From assembly GCA_014649355.1 (NCBI GenBank), contig BMSW01000009.1, positions 221,381 through 285,380 of the forward strand: a stretch of DNA of 64,000 bases, written 5' to 3'. Shown piece by piece: positions 1 to 8,416 of this stretch. The translations under genes and the position numbers were made by a program. Each line of letters begins with the position of its first letter. Positions within the stretch are counted from its first letter, which is position 1. The stretch is from Streptomyces althioticus. GTDB taxonomy: Bacteria > Actinomycetota > Actinomycetes > Streptomycetales > Streptomycetaceae. The notes beneath the pieces were generated by a model. The model was not told the origin of the DNA, did no database searches, and saw only the letters and a list, made by a program, of their open reading frames with translations.

Positions 1-32
1 CCCCCCCGCTCCGTCTCGGCGCGGCGGCGGGA

Positions 33-66
33 GCGCCCCCTAAGGGGCGCGGGGAACTGCGCGACC
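33..66 (+). repeat. Dispersed Streptomyces intergenic repeat, copy 1
   Basis: A short hairpin (GCGCCCC at 33-39, GGGGCGC at 44-50) is followed by GGGGAACTGCGCGACC at 51-66. The same core recurs at 26478-26520, 39089-39127 and 46501-46527. Elements of this kind are common between genes in Streptomyces. A transcription-termination role is possible but not shown. Confidence 0.7.
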
Positions 67-284
67 GACCACGGACCGCCCGCAGGCGGCGGACGGCGTG
101 CCTTGGCGGACGGGGAGCCGCCGAGGTGCACGGATCGGTGACCCGGTGCCCGACTGAGCGCCCCACCGGCCGGTGCGGGCCCGTCGTCCGGGCACGGACT
201 GCCCGGCGCCTCCGCGCGCGCCCCGCCTCCTCACGTGTGTTGATCACAGGCTCTGCCGCACATCGACCACGACAGGAGAAACGC

Positions 285-1019
285 ATGCCCTTCGACACGC
301 TCCGCATCCCCACCGCCGACGGCGAGGCCGACGCCTTCGCCGCCTTCCCCGACGGCGGCGGGCGGCACCCGGGCGTCCTGATGTACCCGGACGGCTTCGG
401 CATCCGGCCGGTGATACGGGAGATGGCTCGCGAGCTGGCCTCGCACGGGTACTACGTGCTCGTCCCGAACCCCTTCCACCGGCACGGCCCCGCGCCGGTC
501 GTCGACCTGCCCGAGCACATCGGGGAGGAGGCGCGGCCCGCGCTCATGGCGCGGCTGATGCCGCTGATCGAGTCGCTCACCGTCGAACGCGTCCGCGGCG
601 ACGCCGACGCCTACCTCCGCTTCCTCACCGCCCGGCCCGAGGTCGCGCCGGGGCCGGCCGCCGTGACGGGTTACTGCATCGGCGGACTGCTGGCGGCGCG
701 CACGGCGGTGGCGCATCCGGAACGGGTGGCCACCCTCGCCGCGTTCCACGCCCCCGTGGGCGCGGACGGGCCCGACGCCCTGGCGGGTCTCACCGCCCGG
801 GTCCACTTCGGGCACGCCGAGAGCGACCTGACGCCGGAGGCGTTGAGCGAGCTCAACCGGACCCTGGAGGCGGCCGGGATCGCCCACTCGTCGGAGATCT
901 ACCCCGGCACCGTCCACGGCTTCACGATGGCCGACACCGACGCCTTCGACCCGGCCGGCCTGAAGCGTCACTGGGAGCGCCTGCTGCCGCTGCTGCGCGG
1001 CGCGCCGGCCGAGAGGTGA
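285..1019 (+). CDS. Dienelactone hydrolase family protein
   Basis: This 244-residue alpha/beta hydrolase belongs to the dienelactone hydrolase family. The triad is visible: nucleophile Cys131 in GYCIGG, Asp181 in HAESD and His211 in TVHGF. Family members open dienelactones in aromatic ring-cleavage pathways, but many actinobacterial paralogues have other or unknown ester substrates. The ATG at 285 is chosen because GACAGGAG lies just upstream; an in-frame upstream extension has no similarity. It stands alone, about 200 bp before the DUF4236 gene and followed by a strong hairpin. No signal peptide, so cytoplasmic. The fold is sure; the substrate is not known. Confidence 0.88.
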   Translation: MPFDTLRIPTADGEADAFAAFPDGGGRHPGVLMYPDGFGIRPVIREMARELASHGYYVLVPNPFHRHGPAPVVDLPEHIGEEARPALMARLMPLIESLTVERVRGDADAYLRFLTARPEVAPGPAAVTGYCIGGLLAARTAVAHPERVATLAAFHAPVGADGPDALAGLTARVHFGHAESDLTPEALSELNRTLEAAGIAHSSEIYPGTVHGFTMADTDAFDPAGLKRHWERLLPLLRGAPAER

Positions 1020-1081
1020 GGCGACGGGAGCCCCGCCTGGACCGATCGCGCGGGCGGGTCCCGCGGGCCGGTCGGGCGGGG

Positions 1082-1112
1082 GCGCGGGCCGGCCGCACGG
1101 GCCGGCCCGCGC
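1082..1112 (+). terminator. GC-rich hairpin after the dienelactone hydrolase gene
   Basis: A perfect 12-bp stem (GCGCGGGCCGGC at 1082-1093 against 1101-1112) with a 7-nt loop lies 63 bp after the stop codon. There is no U-tract, which is usual for Streptomyces terminators. Confidence 0.55.
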
Positions 1113-1219
1113 GGGCGGGGCTCCCGAAGCCAGGTGCCATCAGGGCCCGGTAAGGGGGTATCCGACTGAGACACAGTCAGTCACGGCAGGCCCGGGCGGG
1201 CCCGAGCAGGGAGGCGAGG

Positions 1220-1426
1220 ATGCCCCTCACGTTCCGTAAGAGTTTCCGGATCCTTCCGGGGGTGCGGCTGAACATCAACAAGAAGTCGTGCTCCATCACC
1301 ACCGGAGGCGGGAAGAACGGCCCCCGGTACACACGGAGCAGTACTGGACGTCGTACGACATCGATGGATTTGCCCGGACCTTTCGGATGGCGGCGCACTT
1401 CTCGCAGCCGTCGGACCAGCGGATAG
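1220..1426 (+). CDS. DUF4236 domain-containing protein
   Basis: A 68-residue protein starting MPLTFRKSFRILPGVRLNIN, which matches the start of the DUF4236 family (F-RKSF-PGVRLN followed by a Gly-rich stretch, here TTGGGKNGP). Function is unknown. The second half is Arg/Ser/Thr-rich and hydrophilic. GGAGG at the 3' end of the leader gives a fair ribosome-binding site. It is on the same strand as the HTH-MurA gene and about 90 bp upstream of it. Confidence 0.75.
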   Translation: MPLTFRKSFRILPGVRLNINKKSCSITTGGGKNGPRYTRSSTGRRTTSMDLPGPFGWRRTSRSRRTSG

Positions 1427-1488
1427 TCGGGGCGTGTTGACGTCACATCATCCCGACTGTCACCCGAATGGACCCCCCAAGAGGTGCC

Positions 1489-1504
1489 ATCTCATATCTG
1501 AGAT
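1489..1504 (+). promoter_or_regulatory. Palindromic operator candidate before the HTH-MurA gene
   Basis: ATCTCA-TATC-TGAGAT is a perfect 6+6 inverted repeat ending 12 bases before the start codon. The hexamer TAGCCT at 1504-1509 fits a -10 box (TANNNT), which would place transcription start at or next to the A of the ATG at 1517. The palindrome therefore overlaps the putative -10 region, a suitable site for repression by the HTH domain encoded just downstream. Binding by that protein is inference. Confidence 0.5.
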
Positions 1505-1516
1505 AGCCTCAACCTC

Positions 1517-3046
1517 ATGGCAGACGACTACCTCGTACGCATCGGCAAGCTCATCCGTGACGCCAGGCAGCACCGCGGCTGGACACAGACCCAGCTCGCG
1601 GAGGCTCTGGGTACCAGTCAGAGCGCCGTCAACCGGATCGAGCGCGGCAACCAGAACATCAGCCTTGAGATGATCGCCCGCATCGGCGAGGCGCTGGACA
1701 GTGAGATCGTCTCCCTCGGCTACGCCGGTCCGATGCATCTGCGTGTGGTGGGCGGCCGGCACCTCTCCGGCTCCATCGACGTCAAGACGAGCAAGAACGC
1801 GTGCGTGGCACTGCTGTGCGCCTCGCTGCTCAACAGCGGGCGCACGGTGCTGCGCCGCGTGGCCCGCATCGAGGAGGTGTACCGCCTCCTGGAGGTCCTC
1901 AACTCCATCGGCGTGCGCACCCGCTGGATCAACGACGGCGTCGACCTGGAGATCGTGCCGCCGGCCGAGCTGGACCTCGCGGCGATCGACGCGGAGGCGG
2001 CCCGCCGTACCCGCTCCATCATCATGTTCCTCGGCCCGCTGCTGCACCGCCTGGACCGCTTCATGCTGCCGTACGCCGGCGGCTGCGACCTCGGCACGCG
2101 CACGGTGGAGCCGCACATGATCGCGCTGCGCCGCTTCGGCCTGGACATCGCGGCGACGGAGGGCCAGTACCACGCGGTGGTCGACCGCGCCGTCGCCCCG
2201 GACCGCCCGATCGTGCTGACCGAGCGCGGGGACACGGTCACCGAGAACGCGCTGCTGGCCGCCGCGCGGCACGACGGCACGACCGTCATCCGCAACGCGT
2301 CCTCCAACTACATGGTCCAGGACCTGTGCTTCTTCCTGGAGGCGCTGGGCGTCAAGGTCGACGGCATCGGCACGACGACGCTCACCGTGCACGGTGTGCC
2401 GAAGATCGACGTGGACGTCGACTACTCCCCCTCCGAGGACCCGGTAGAGGCGATGAGCCTCGTGGCGGCCGCGGTGGTGACGGAGTCGGAGCTGACGGTC
2501 CGCCGGGTGCCGATCGAGTTCCTGGAGATCGAGCTGGCGGTCCTGGAGGAGATGGGCCTCGACCACGACCGCACGCCGGAGTACTTCGCGGACAACGGTC
2601 GTACGCGGCTGGTGGACCTCACCGTCCGGCCCTCCAAGCTGGAGGCGCCGATCGACAAGATCCACCCGATGCCGTTCCCGGGCCTGAACATCGACAACGT
2701 GCCGTTCTTCGCGGCGATCGCGGCGGTGGCGCAGGGCCAGACCCTCATCCACGACTGGGTCTACGACAACCGCGCCATCTACCTGACCGACCTCAACCGC
2801 CTCGGCGGCCGCCTGCAGTTGCTCGACCCGCACCGCGTCCTGGTCGAGGGCCCGACCCGCTGGCGCGCGGCCGAGATGATGTGCCCGCCGGCCCTCCGCC
2901 CGGCCGTCGTCGTCCTGCTCGCCATGATGGCGGCGGAGGGCACGTCGGTGCTGCGCAACGTGTACGTCATCAACCGCGGTTACGAGGACCTGGCGGAGCG
3001 GCTGAACTCGATCGGGGCGCAGATCGAGATCTTCCGGGACATCTGA
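1517..3046 (+). CDS. UDP-N-acetylglucosamine 1-carboxyvinyltransferase (MurA type) with N-terminal HTH domain
   Basis: This 509-residue protein fuses an XRE-type helix-turn-helix (about residues 5-65, with TQTQLAEALGTSQSAVNRIE) to a full EPSP-synthase-fold MurA domain (about 73-509). MurA transfers enolpyruvate from PEP to UDP-GlcNAc, the first committed step of peptidoglycan synthesis. The substrate loop carries Cys190 in GGCDLGTR, equivalent to the fosfomycin-sensitive Cys, and the N-terminal SKNA signature is present. There is no Shine-Dalgarno sequence before the ATG, suggesting a leaderless mRNA. Streptomycetes usually also carry a conventional MurA, so this is probably a second, DNA-binding paralogue. 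Whether it is catalytic, regulatory or both cannot be read from the sequence. Confidence 0.9.
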   Translation: MADDYLVRIGKLIRDARQHRGWTQTQLAEALGTSQSAVNRIERGNQNISLEMIARIGEALDSEIVSLGYAGPMHLRVVGGRHLSGSIDVKTSKNACVALLCASLLNSGRTVLRRVARIEEVYRLLEVLNSIGVRTRWINDGVDLEIVPPAELDLAAIDAEAARRTRSIIMFLGPLLHRLDRFMLPYAGGCDLGTRTVEPHMIALRRFGLDIAATEGQYHAVVDRAVAPDRPIVLTERGDTVTENALLAAARHDGTTVIRNASSNYMVQDLCFFLEALGVKVDGIGTTTLTVHGVPKIDVDVDYSPSEDPVEAMSLVAAAVVTESELTVRRVPIEFLEIELAVLEEMGLDHDRTPEYFADNGRTRLVDLTVRPSKLEAPIDKIHPMPFPGLNIDNVPFFAAIAAVAQGQTLIHDWVYDNRAIYLTDLNRLGGRLQLLDPHRVLVEGPTRWRAAEMMCPPALRPAVVVLLAMMAAEGTSVLRNVYVINRGYEDLAERLNSIGAQIEIFRDI

Positions 3047-3053
3047 CCGTCGT

Positions 3054-3089
3054 GGTGTCGTGCCTCTTGGAGGCAAGGGGCACGACACC
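3054..3089 (+). terminator. Terminator of the HTH-MurA gene
   Basis: GGTGTCGTGCC at 3054-3064 pairs perfectly with 3079-3089, and the loop contains a nested GCCTC/GAGGC alternative pairing. It begins 7 bp after the stop codon. Confidence 0.8.
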
Positions 3090-3744
3090 TCAACATGTAA
3101 GCCCGTGTGGGACAAGGCCCTCGCGCTCGGCCCGGGCGATCGTGTCGGCGGCCCGGGCTTCGTATGGTGGGCCGCCGCAGCAGGCGGCAGGCGCAATCCC
3201 TCGTTCTGGATCAGCCGATCGCCGCAGCCGACCGCAGAGCGGTCCGGAGCCTCCCCTTCCTGGCGTGGAACAGTTTCGGACAGCGAGCGGGCAGATCGAT
3301 TTCGTTGAGTTTCGGAAGTGACACCCTGCGGGAGCGCCGATAAACCGGTAACTACTTCCCGCATCGTCGGCCCCCGCTTCGGATTTCGATGATATTTCGT
3401 AGCTCCTCACGCTTCACTCAAGAGCGACCTCTTCGAACGTCACCTCAGAGCCGCGCAAATGTGACCGTAAGGCGCCACTTCCCGCGATTGACACCCCGTC
3501 ATCCCCGACCTACTCTCCGTTCAGGTCGGCGAACGTTGAACGATATATCGAACAATCGTCAGGCGGGCCGGTGGGACGTCCCAAGAGACGATCGCTCACA
3601 TCGGTCCCAGCGTCGGTCAGGAGCCGCCCCGACACGGCTGGACTCCGGACCGTGGTCCACCAGCACGCGTCGCCCGCCCGTACACCTCCACTGATCGCCG
3701 CCTTCCGCACTTCAGCGCCAGCGCGAACGCAGAAGAGGAATCCC
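3090..3744. other. 655-bp gap; upstream part shows no gene
   Basis: No reading frame here has convincing coding character on either strand, and no tRNA fold is recognisable. GC content is lower than in the neighbouring genes from about 3300 to 3560. The only clear signals are the promoter-like sequence at 3488-3516 and the 10-bp palindrome CGATATATCG at 3541-3550. Confidence 0.6.
3488..3516 (+). promoter_or_regulatory. Consensus housekeeping promoter candidate
   Basis: TTGACA (3488-3493), a 17-bp spacer and TACTCT (3511-3516) match a -35/-10 pair of the vegetative sigma factor very closely for Streptomyces. Predicted start of transcription is near 3523. The perfect palindrome CGATATATCG at 3541-3550 lies in the early transcribed region and could be an operator. 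Downstream come the remnant at 3745 and then the secreted esterase at 4210. Confidence 0.55.
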
Positions 3745-3905
3745 ATGGGTAGCATCACACGCCGTCACACGATGTCATCGCCGCCCGGACCGCGCACGCG
3801 GCCAACGTGGCGCGTCATGGCGCTCTCCACCTCGTCGGCGCCGCCGGCGCACGGAGTCCGGCGTACACCGGCTTCACCGACCGGACCATGACCATCGACC
3901 CCTGA
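3745..3905 (+). pseudogene. Remnant or short leader ORF before the secreted esterase
   Basis: An ATG at 3745 follows AGAAGAGG and opens a 48-codon frame (MGSITRRHTM...) that ends at 3891 and has no recognised family. A different frame across the same stretch reads HDVIAARTAHAANVARHGA... and ends TGFTDRTMTIDP before a TGA at 3903-3905. That second frame looks more protein-like but has no start codon. The arrangement suggests a frameshifted fragment of an older gene. I cannot name the parent family. Confidence 0.3.
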
Positions 3906-4209
3906 AACATCCAGCTCCGTCACCAGGGTCTGAAACCCGGACGGCGGCGACCACTCCCGACTCCCCTGCCGTCCCGGCCTCGCCACCACCTGCTCTCCCT
4001 GCTGGAAACGGCGGCCCGATACGGCTGCCCGCTTGTGAGAGCAGACGCGATCGGCCGGGCGGATCCGCTCTCCGTCGGTGGAATCCGACGACTTCCCACC
4101 GAGGGGGCTGGGGGCTTCAACCGCTGGCCCGCGAGCCCGCTCGCCTCCTGGCAGACCCGCCACCCCGGAACCCTCCTGTCCACCCACACCAACCGACAAG
4201 GAGCACAAC
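3906..4209. other. 304-bp gap before the esterase
   Basis: No coding signal or known RNA is visible. It forms the proximal leader of the esterase gene, ending in the ribosome-binding site AAGGAG at 4198-4203. Confidence 0.5.
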
Positions 4210-5541
4210 ATGGCCATGAACAGGCGTACCTTCCTGGGACTGGGCGCAGCCGGAGCCGTGGCCGCCGTCCATGCGTACGGCACCACCGCGGCAACGGCAT
4301 CCTCGCTCGCCCCGGCAGCCGCGCCGACCCAGCGCTTCGCCATCGGGGTGAGGGAGTACGCCTGGAGCCGCGGCAGCCGTCGGCTGACCACCCGGATCTT
4401 CTACCCCGCCACCGGCACACCGGGCGGCGCTCCCGTCGTCAACGCCCCCATCGCGGACGGCGTCTTCCCCATCTGTGAGTTCAGCCACGGCCTCGGCGGC
4501 AACCCGGAGAGCTACGCACCCCTGGTCCGGCCCCTGGCCGAGGCAGGATTCGTCGTCCCCGCACCCGTCTTCCCCACGACCTCCAGCGGCACCCAGGGCA
4601 ACGTCCAGGACGTCTACAACGGCAACCAGTCCATGGACGTCTCCCAGGTCATCACCAACACCCTCGCCCTCAACACCACGGCCGGCGACCCGCTCGCCGG
4701 GCACCTCGACACCGGAACCGGCGTCGGCGTCGCGGGCCATTCGCTGGGCGGCATGACCACCCACGGGCTCCTGACGGCCTGGCCGGACAGCCGGATAGCC
4801 GCCGCCGTCCCCTTCGCCTGTGTCGACATGGGCAACCCCAGCAGCACGGTCGCCGCCAAGGTCCTCTTCGTCCACGGCGATCAAGACACCCTCACGCAGT
4901 ACTCCTCCGCCCGCCAGGCGTACGGGGAACTTCCCGCGCCCAAGGCGTTCCTCACCCACCGCGGCACGGGCCACGATCAGTACATATGGAGCGGCTACAA
5001 CCACACCCAGACCGTCGCCACCTACGTGGACTGGATGCGCTGGAGTCTCTACGGCGACACCGCCGCCCGCGACCGCCTCCCCGCCGACGCCACCTCCAAC
5101 ACCAGCACCACCACCTGGGAAGCCGTCCTCACCCCCCTCCCCACCGGGCGGATCGTCAGCCTCCGATCCCGGACCAACAACCAGTATGTGTGCGCGGAGA
5201 ACGCCGGAACCGACCCACTCATCGCCAACCGAACCGCCATCGGCGACTGGGAACGATTCGACCTGCTCGACCTCGGCGGAGGCGCCGTCGCACTGCGCGC
5301 CCACGTCAACGGCCGGTACGTCTGCGCCGAGAACGCCGGTGCCAACGCGCTCATCGCCAACCGCACCGCCGTCGGACCCTGGGAGACCTTCCAGCGCGTG
5401 AACAACTCCGACGGCACCACCAGCCTGCGCGCACAGGCCAACAACCTGTACGTCAGCGCCGGGAACGCCGGAACCGCCCCGCTCATCGCTAACCGCACAA
5501 CGATCGGCCCCTCCGAGTCGTTCGACCTCGTCAACGTCTGA
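4210..5541 (+). CDS. Secreted alpha/beta hydrolase (lipase/cutinase-like) with fascin-like beta-trefoil
   Basis: The 443-residue precursor starts with a Tat-type signal (NRRTFLGLG then a hydrophobic stretch to about residue 35). Residues 45-300 form an alpha/beta hydrolase with Ser178 in GHSLGG, probable Asp226 in HGDQD and His255 in GTGHD; HGLGG at 93-97 probably gives the oxyanion loop. The catalytic part resembles actinobacterial PET-hydrolase/lipase-type enzymes. Residues about 320-443 contain three repeats of the form YVCAENAG...LIANRT-IG-WE-FDL, a fascin/ricin-like beta-trefoil that may bind carbohydrate or a surface. The start follows AAGGAG. Predicted extracellular esterase; the substrate is unknown. 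Confidence 0.85.
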   Translation: MAMNRRTFLGLGAAGAVAAVHAYGTTAATASSLAPAAAPTQRFAIGVREYAWSRGSRRLTTRIFYPATGTPGGAPVVNAPIADGVFPICEFSHGLGGNPESYAPLVRPLAEAGFVVPAPVFPTTSSGTQGNVQDVYNGNQSMDVSQVITNTLALNTTAGDPLAGHLDTGTGVGVAGHSLGGMTTHGLLTAWPDSRIAAAVPFACVDMGNPSSTVAAKVLFVHGDQDTLTQYSSARQAYGELPAPKAFLTHRGTGHDQYIWSGYNHTQTVATYVDWMRWSLYGDTAARDRLPADATSNTSTTTWEAVLTPLPTGRIVSLRSRTNNQYVCAENAGTDPLIANRTAIGDWERFDLLDLGGGAVALRAHVNGRYVCAENAGANALIANRTAVGPWETFQRVNNSDGTTSLRAQANNLYVSAGNAGTAPLIANRTTIGPSESFDLVNV

Positions 5542-5889
5542 CCGGCCGCGGAGGAGGAGCGCGAACCCCCGCGGGCGATCCGTCATACACATGCTCAGAA
5601 GTTGCCGTCAGACTCCGATTCGTACATGGAACGGCTCTGGACACCCTGCACAGCGGCAGCCCCGACCTGACGGTGACCCTCGAAGCCGGCCGTCACTCGC
5701 TGACCCTCGAGGTGCGTGACCAGGGGCGGTGGCGGGACCGGTCACAGCCTTGGCCGGTCTCTCCCCGGGACATCTGAGCGACGGCCGCCGCCGCACCCTG
5801 TCCGACCTGCGGTTCAGCGGGTCGGGAAGGGGTGCGGCGGCATCTCCGGGACGCCTCCGGGACCTTGCTGGGTCAATACTCGGACCGGC
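5542..5889. other. 348-bp gap between convergent genes
   Basis: Apart from the probable ATPase-domain relic at 5588-5775 nothing is recognisable. The remainder, about 5776-5889, has no coding signal. Confidence 0.5.
5588..5775 (+). pseudogene. Fragment of an RsbW/HATPase-type anti-sigma-like protein
   Basis: One frame without a start codon reads ...ALDTLHSGSPDLTVTLEAG followed by RHSLTLEVRDQG and stops at 5775. The pattern (NA--H-GSP then beta-strand residues and LEVRD-G) resembles the N-box to G1 segment of the histidine-kinase-like ATPases used as serine kinases and anti-sigma factors in Streptomyces, but the true N-box Asn and Glu are degraded and the C-terminal half is missing. Best read as a decayed gene piece. 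Confidence 0.35.
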
Positions 5890-6735
5890 TCAGTGCAGCG
5901 TCGTCCGCGGCCCCGTCACGGACAGCAGTTGCAGCTTCTCGTGACTCTCGCTGCCGGGAACGGCGGTGTAGACGAGCAGCAGATGCGACTGGTCGGGATC
6001 GAGAAGCGTCTGGCAGCTCAGCTCCATGATGCCGAGCTCGGGGTGGTTGAAGCGTTTTACCTCGCGGGGGCGGAGGCCGATCTCGTGGTCGTTCCACACG
6101 TCCTTGAACTCCTCGCTCTGCGCCAGGAGCAGGTCGGCGAGGTGGGCCGCCCGGGAGCCGGGGCCCCGCCGGGTGGCCAGGGCGCGCAGGCCTGAGGCGA
6201 ACAGGCGGCTGAGGTAAGCGTGTTCGTCGTCGGCGTAGAGCTCACGGGTGGCGGGGTCGGTGAACCAGCGGTAGCCGAGGCTGCGGGCCGGGCCCTGGTA
6301 GAGGGTCAGGTCGCCGGTGAGGGCGACGCCGAGGGGAGTCTGCCGCAGGGTTTCGCCGAGCTCGGTGACGATCTCGGCGGGGGTGTCCTGAAGGCGGTCG
6401 AAGATGCGCAGCAGACCGGGGCTGATGTGTTCGCTGGCCGGGCCGCGCGCGGGCGGGTTGTGGCCGGCGAGACGGAACAGGTGGTCGCGCTCGTCGAGGG
6501 AGAGGTGGAGCCCTTGCGCGATGGAGGCGATCATCTGTTCGGACGGCCGGGGTCCCCGCTCCCTCTCGAGACGCGCGTAGTAGTCGGTCGACATGCTGCA
6601 CAGCAGGGCGGCTTCCTCCCTCCGCAGCCCGCTGGTCCGGCGGCGTCGCCCGCGAGGCAGGCCGACGTCCTCGGGTTGCAGCGCCGCCCGGCGGCTGCGG
6701 AGGAACTCCGCCAGTCCCCTCCGGTCGATCTCCAT
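5890..6735 (-). CDS. XRE-family regulator with MmyB-like ligand-binding domain
   Basis: A 281-residue regulator. Residues about 1-80 contain a helix-turn-helix (LRREEAALLCSMSTDYYARLERER) and residues about 105-275 the MmyB-like domain, with the typical RWFTDPATRELY segment and a C-terminal LLLVYTA stretch. This family is widespread in Streptomyces, and its genes very often sit beside a short-chain dehydrogenase gene that they control. The start has AAGGAGGT at 6741-6748. The SDR gene lies upstream on the same strand, 128 bp away. Confidence 0.88.
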   Translation of the reverse strand: MEIDRRGLAEFLRSRRAALQPEDVGLPRGRRRRTSGLRREEAALLCSMSTDYYARLERERGPRPSEQMIASIAQGLHLSLDERDHLFRLAGHNPPARGPASEHISPGLLRIFDRLQDTPAEIVTELGETLRQTPLGVALTGDLTLYQGPARSLGYRWFTDPATRELYADDEHAYLSRLFASGLRALATRRGPGSRAAHLADLLLAQSEEFKDVWNDHEIGLRPREVKRFNHPELGIMELSCQTLLDPDQSHLLLVYTAVPGSESHEKLQLLSVTGPRTTLH

Positions 6736-6863
6736 GCCGCACCTCCTTCCGTCCCGGTTCACTTCTACCGGCCGTGGACGCGCGTATCCACGGCCTGGCG
6801 GTCCCCCCTTACGGGTCCCCCCGTACGACCTTCCCGCGCGGCGAGCGTCCGGCGAAGCTCCGC

Positions 6864-7808
6864 TCAGCTGTCGGGGAAGCGGACCTCGGCGAGCTGCTGG
6901 GAGATCCGCCAGACGCGCGCGGCGTCCTCGGCGCTGCGCAGGGGACGCCACAGCGCCTGCTGCCCGGGGGCTCCGCCGAGGCTGCCGGGACCCTGGGGCC
7001 CGTAGAACAGCTCACCCCGGGCGTCCGGCGAGGTGGCGGCGTACAGGGCGGGGAGCATCGCGGTCTGCGGGGTGCCGAGGAGGATGCCGCGCCGGGACAA
7101 CGCCTTGATCACGCGGAAGGCGGCAGTGTCGCTGCCGCGCCCGATCTCCGGGCGGGCGGCCAGCAGGCTCGTCGGGGCGACGCCGGGATGCGCGATGTTA
7201 CTGGTGATGCCCCAGCCGTGGGCACGGCTGCGCCGGTCGAGCTCGAGCCCGAACAGGCCGCCCGCGATCTTCGACTGCCGGTAGGCGCGCGCGCCGTCGT
7301 AGGAGCGTTCGAAGTTCAGGTCGTCCCAGTTGATGGCGCCGCTGCGCGCGGCGACGCTGCTCTGTGAGGTCACCCGCGCACCGCCGGCCCGCAGCAGGGG
7401 CAGCAGGTGGGCGACGAGGGCGACGTGGCCGAGGTGGTTCGTGCCGAACTGCAGCTCGAAGCCGTCAGCGGTCGTCCGCCGGTCGGGCGGCGTCATGACG
7501 CCGGCGTTGTTGACGAGGATGTGGATCGGCCGCCCCTCGTCCGCCAGCGTCTTGCCGAGCGCCGCGACGGAGCTCAGCGAGGACAGGTCGAGCTCGCGCA
7601 GCGACACGTCGGCGGCGGGACTGCTCTCACGGATCTTGGCGATCGCCGCCTCTCCCTTGCGCGGGTTGCGGACAGGCATGACGACCTCGGCGCCGGCCGC
7701 CGCGAGTCGCGCCGCCAGCTCCAGCCCCATGCCGTCGCTGGCTCCGGTGACGACGGCGCGCCGGCCGGACAGGTCGGGGACGGTGATGTCGATGGGCTTG
7801 CGTGGCAT
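6864..7808 (-). CDS. Short-chain dehydrogenase/reductase (SDR)
   Basis: 314 residues with the SDR hallmarks: cofactor motif TGASDGMG (21-28), NNAG (100-103) and the catalytic Tyr176/Lys180 pair in YRQSK. The Asn/Arg pattern after strand beta-2 suggests an NADP preference. Length and sequence resemble the retinol-dehydrogenase-like oxidoreductases paired with MmyB regulators in actinobacteria, and the next gene on this strand is such a regulator. GAGGAG precedes the ATG. Substrate unknown. Confidence 0.9.
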   Translation of the reverse strand: MPRKPIDITVPDLSGRRAVVTGASDGMGLELAARLAAAGAEVVMPVRNPRKGEAAIAKIRESSPAADVSLRELDLSSLSSVAALGKTLADEGRPIHILVNNAGVMTPPDRRTTADGFELQFGTNHLGHVALVAHLLPLLRAGGARVTSQSSVAARSGAINWDDLNFERSYDGARAYRQSKIAGGLFGLELDRRSRAHGWGITSNIAHPGVAPTSLLAARPEIGRGSDTAAFRVIKALSRRGILLGTPQTAMLPALYAATSPDARGELFYGPQGPGSLGGAPGQQALWRPLRSAEDAARVWRISQQLAEVRFPDS

Positions 7809-7981
7809 GTCGGCTCCTCAACGGTGTGTCGTTGCCTCCCACCGTGACAGGGAACGACGCCCGCATTCAGGGCCGCTCGAACCACTGACCGGCGATCCGA
7901 GGATCCGGCAGCCGCGCTCGACGGCGTCCCGTACGCCCTCGGCAACGGGCACGGGACGGTCCTCCCCCGGCCGCGACCGCG

Positions 7982-8180
7982 CTACTCGACGGTGAAGTCG
8001 GCCGCCTCCGGGTCAAGGGTGCTGGAACCGTCGTCCGCGGTGGCCAGGACCGCGACGTGCCACAGGCCGCCCGGCGACGCGTCGGCGTCGGTGGCGGTGA
8101 CGGCGACGGTGTAGGTGCAGCGGGCGGTGTCGTGGCCGGAGGGCTCGCAGGTGGCGGATTCCGCTGGCCTGAGTAAGTGA
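7982..8180 (-). pseudogene. C-terminal remnant of a DUF5707 protein
   Basis: The frame ending at 7982 reads PAESATCEPSGHDTARCTYT followed by VAVTATDADASPGGLWHVAV and ends AADFTVE. This matches the C-terminal half of the secreted DUF5707 family, including its two Cys residues and the G-W-V---V-A-D pattern. Upstream, in the same frame up to 8278, there is no signal peptide or family N-terminus. The 5' half therefore seems to be lost. Confidence 0.5.
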
Positions 8181-8416
8181 CCGCTGGGCGTGTTGGGTGG
8201 GGTCGGCGTGCCGCTCACTGACGCCGTCACGCATGCGAAATCCCCGCCCCCGCAGTGCCCGTGCACTGTCCGCGCCACCTCCCGTTGGGTGCCGGAACAA
8301 CATGGCCTCCGAGGCGCTCCGTGGTGCGGTGTGGGTCTGGTTGACTCCGGCGCTCACCCCCACACCGTGCCCGCGCCCCTGTCGGGGTGCCCGAGCAGCA
8401 TGAGCGGAGTCGCCCC

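Noticed and set aside
1460-3364. A 634-codon minus-strand frame over the HTH-MurA gene
   Set aside because: His/Arg/Asp-rich product with no motif; the plus strand has MurA signatures and an HTH.
3090-3410. Minus-strand frame of 106 codons after the HTH-MurA gene
   Set aside because: Composition is not protein-like in its first half, no family is recognised, and it overlaps the terminator region.
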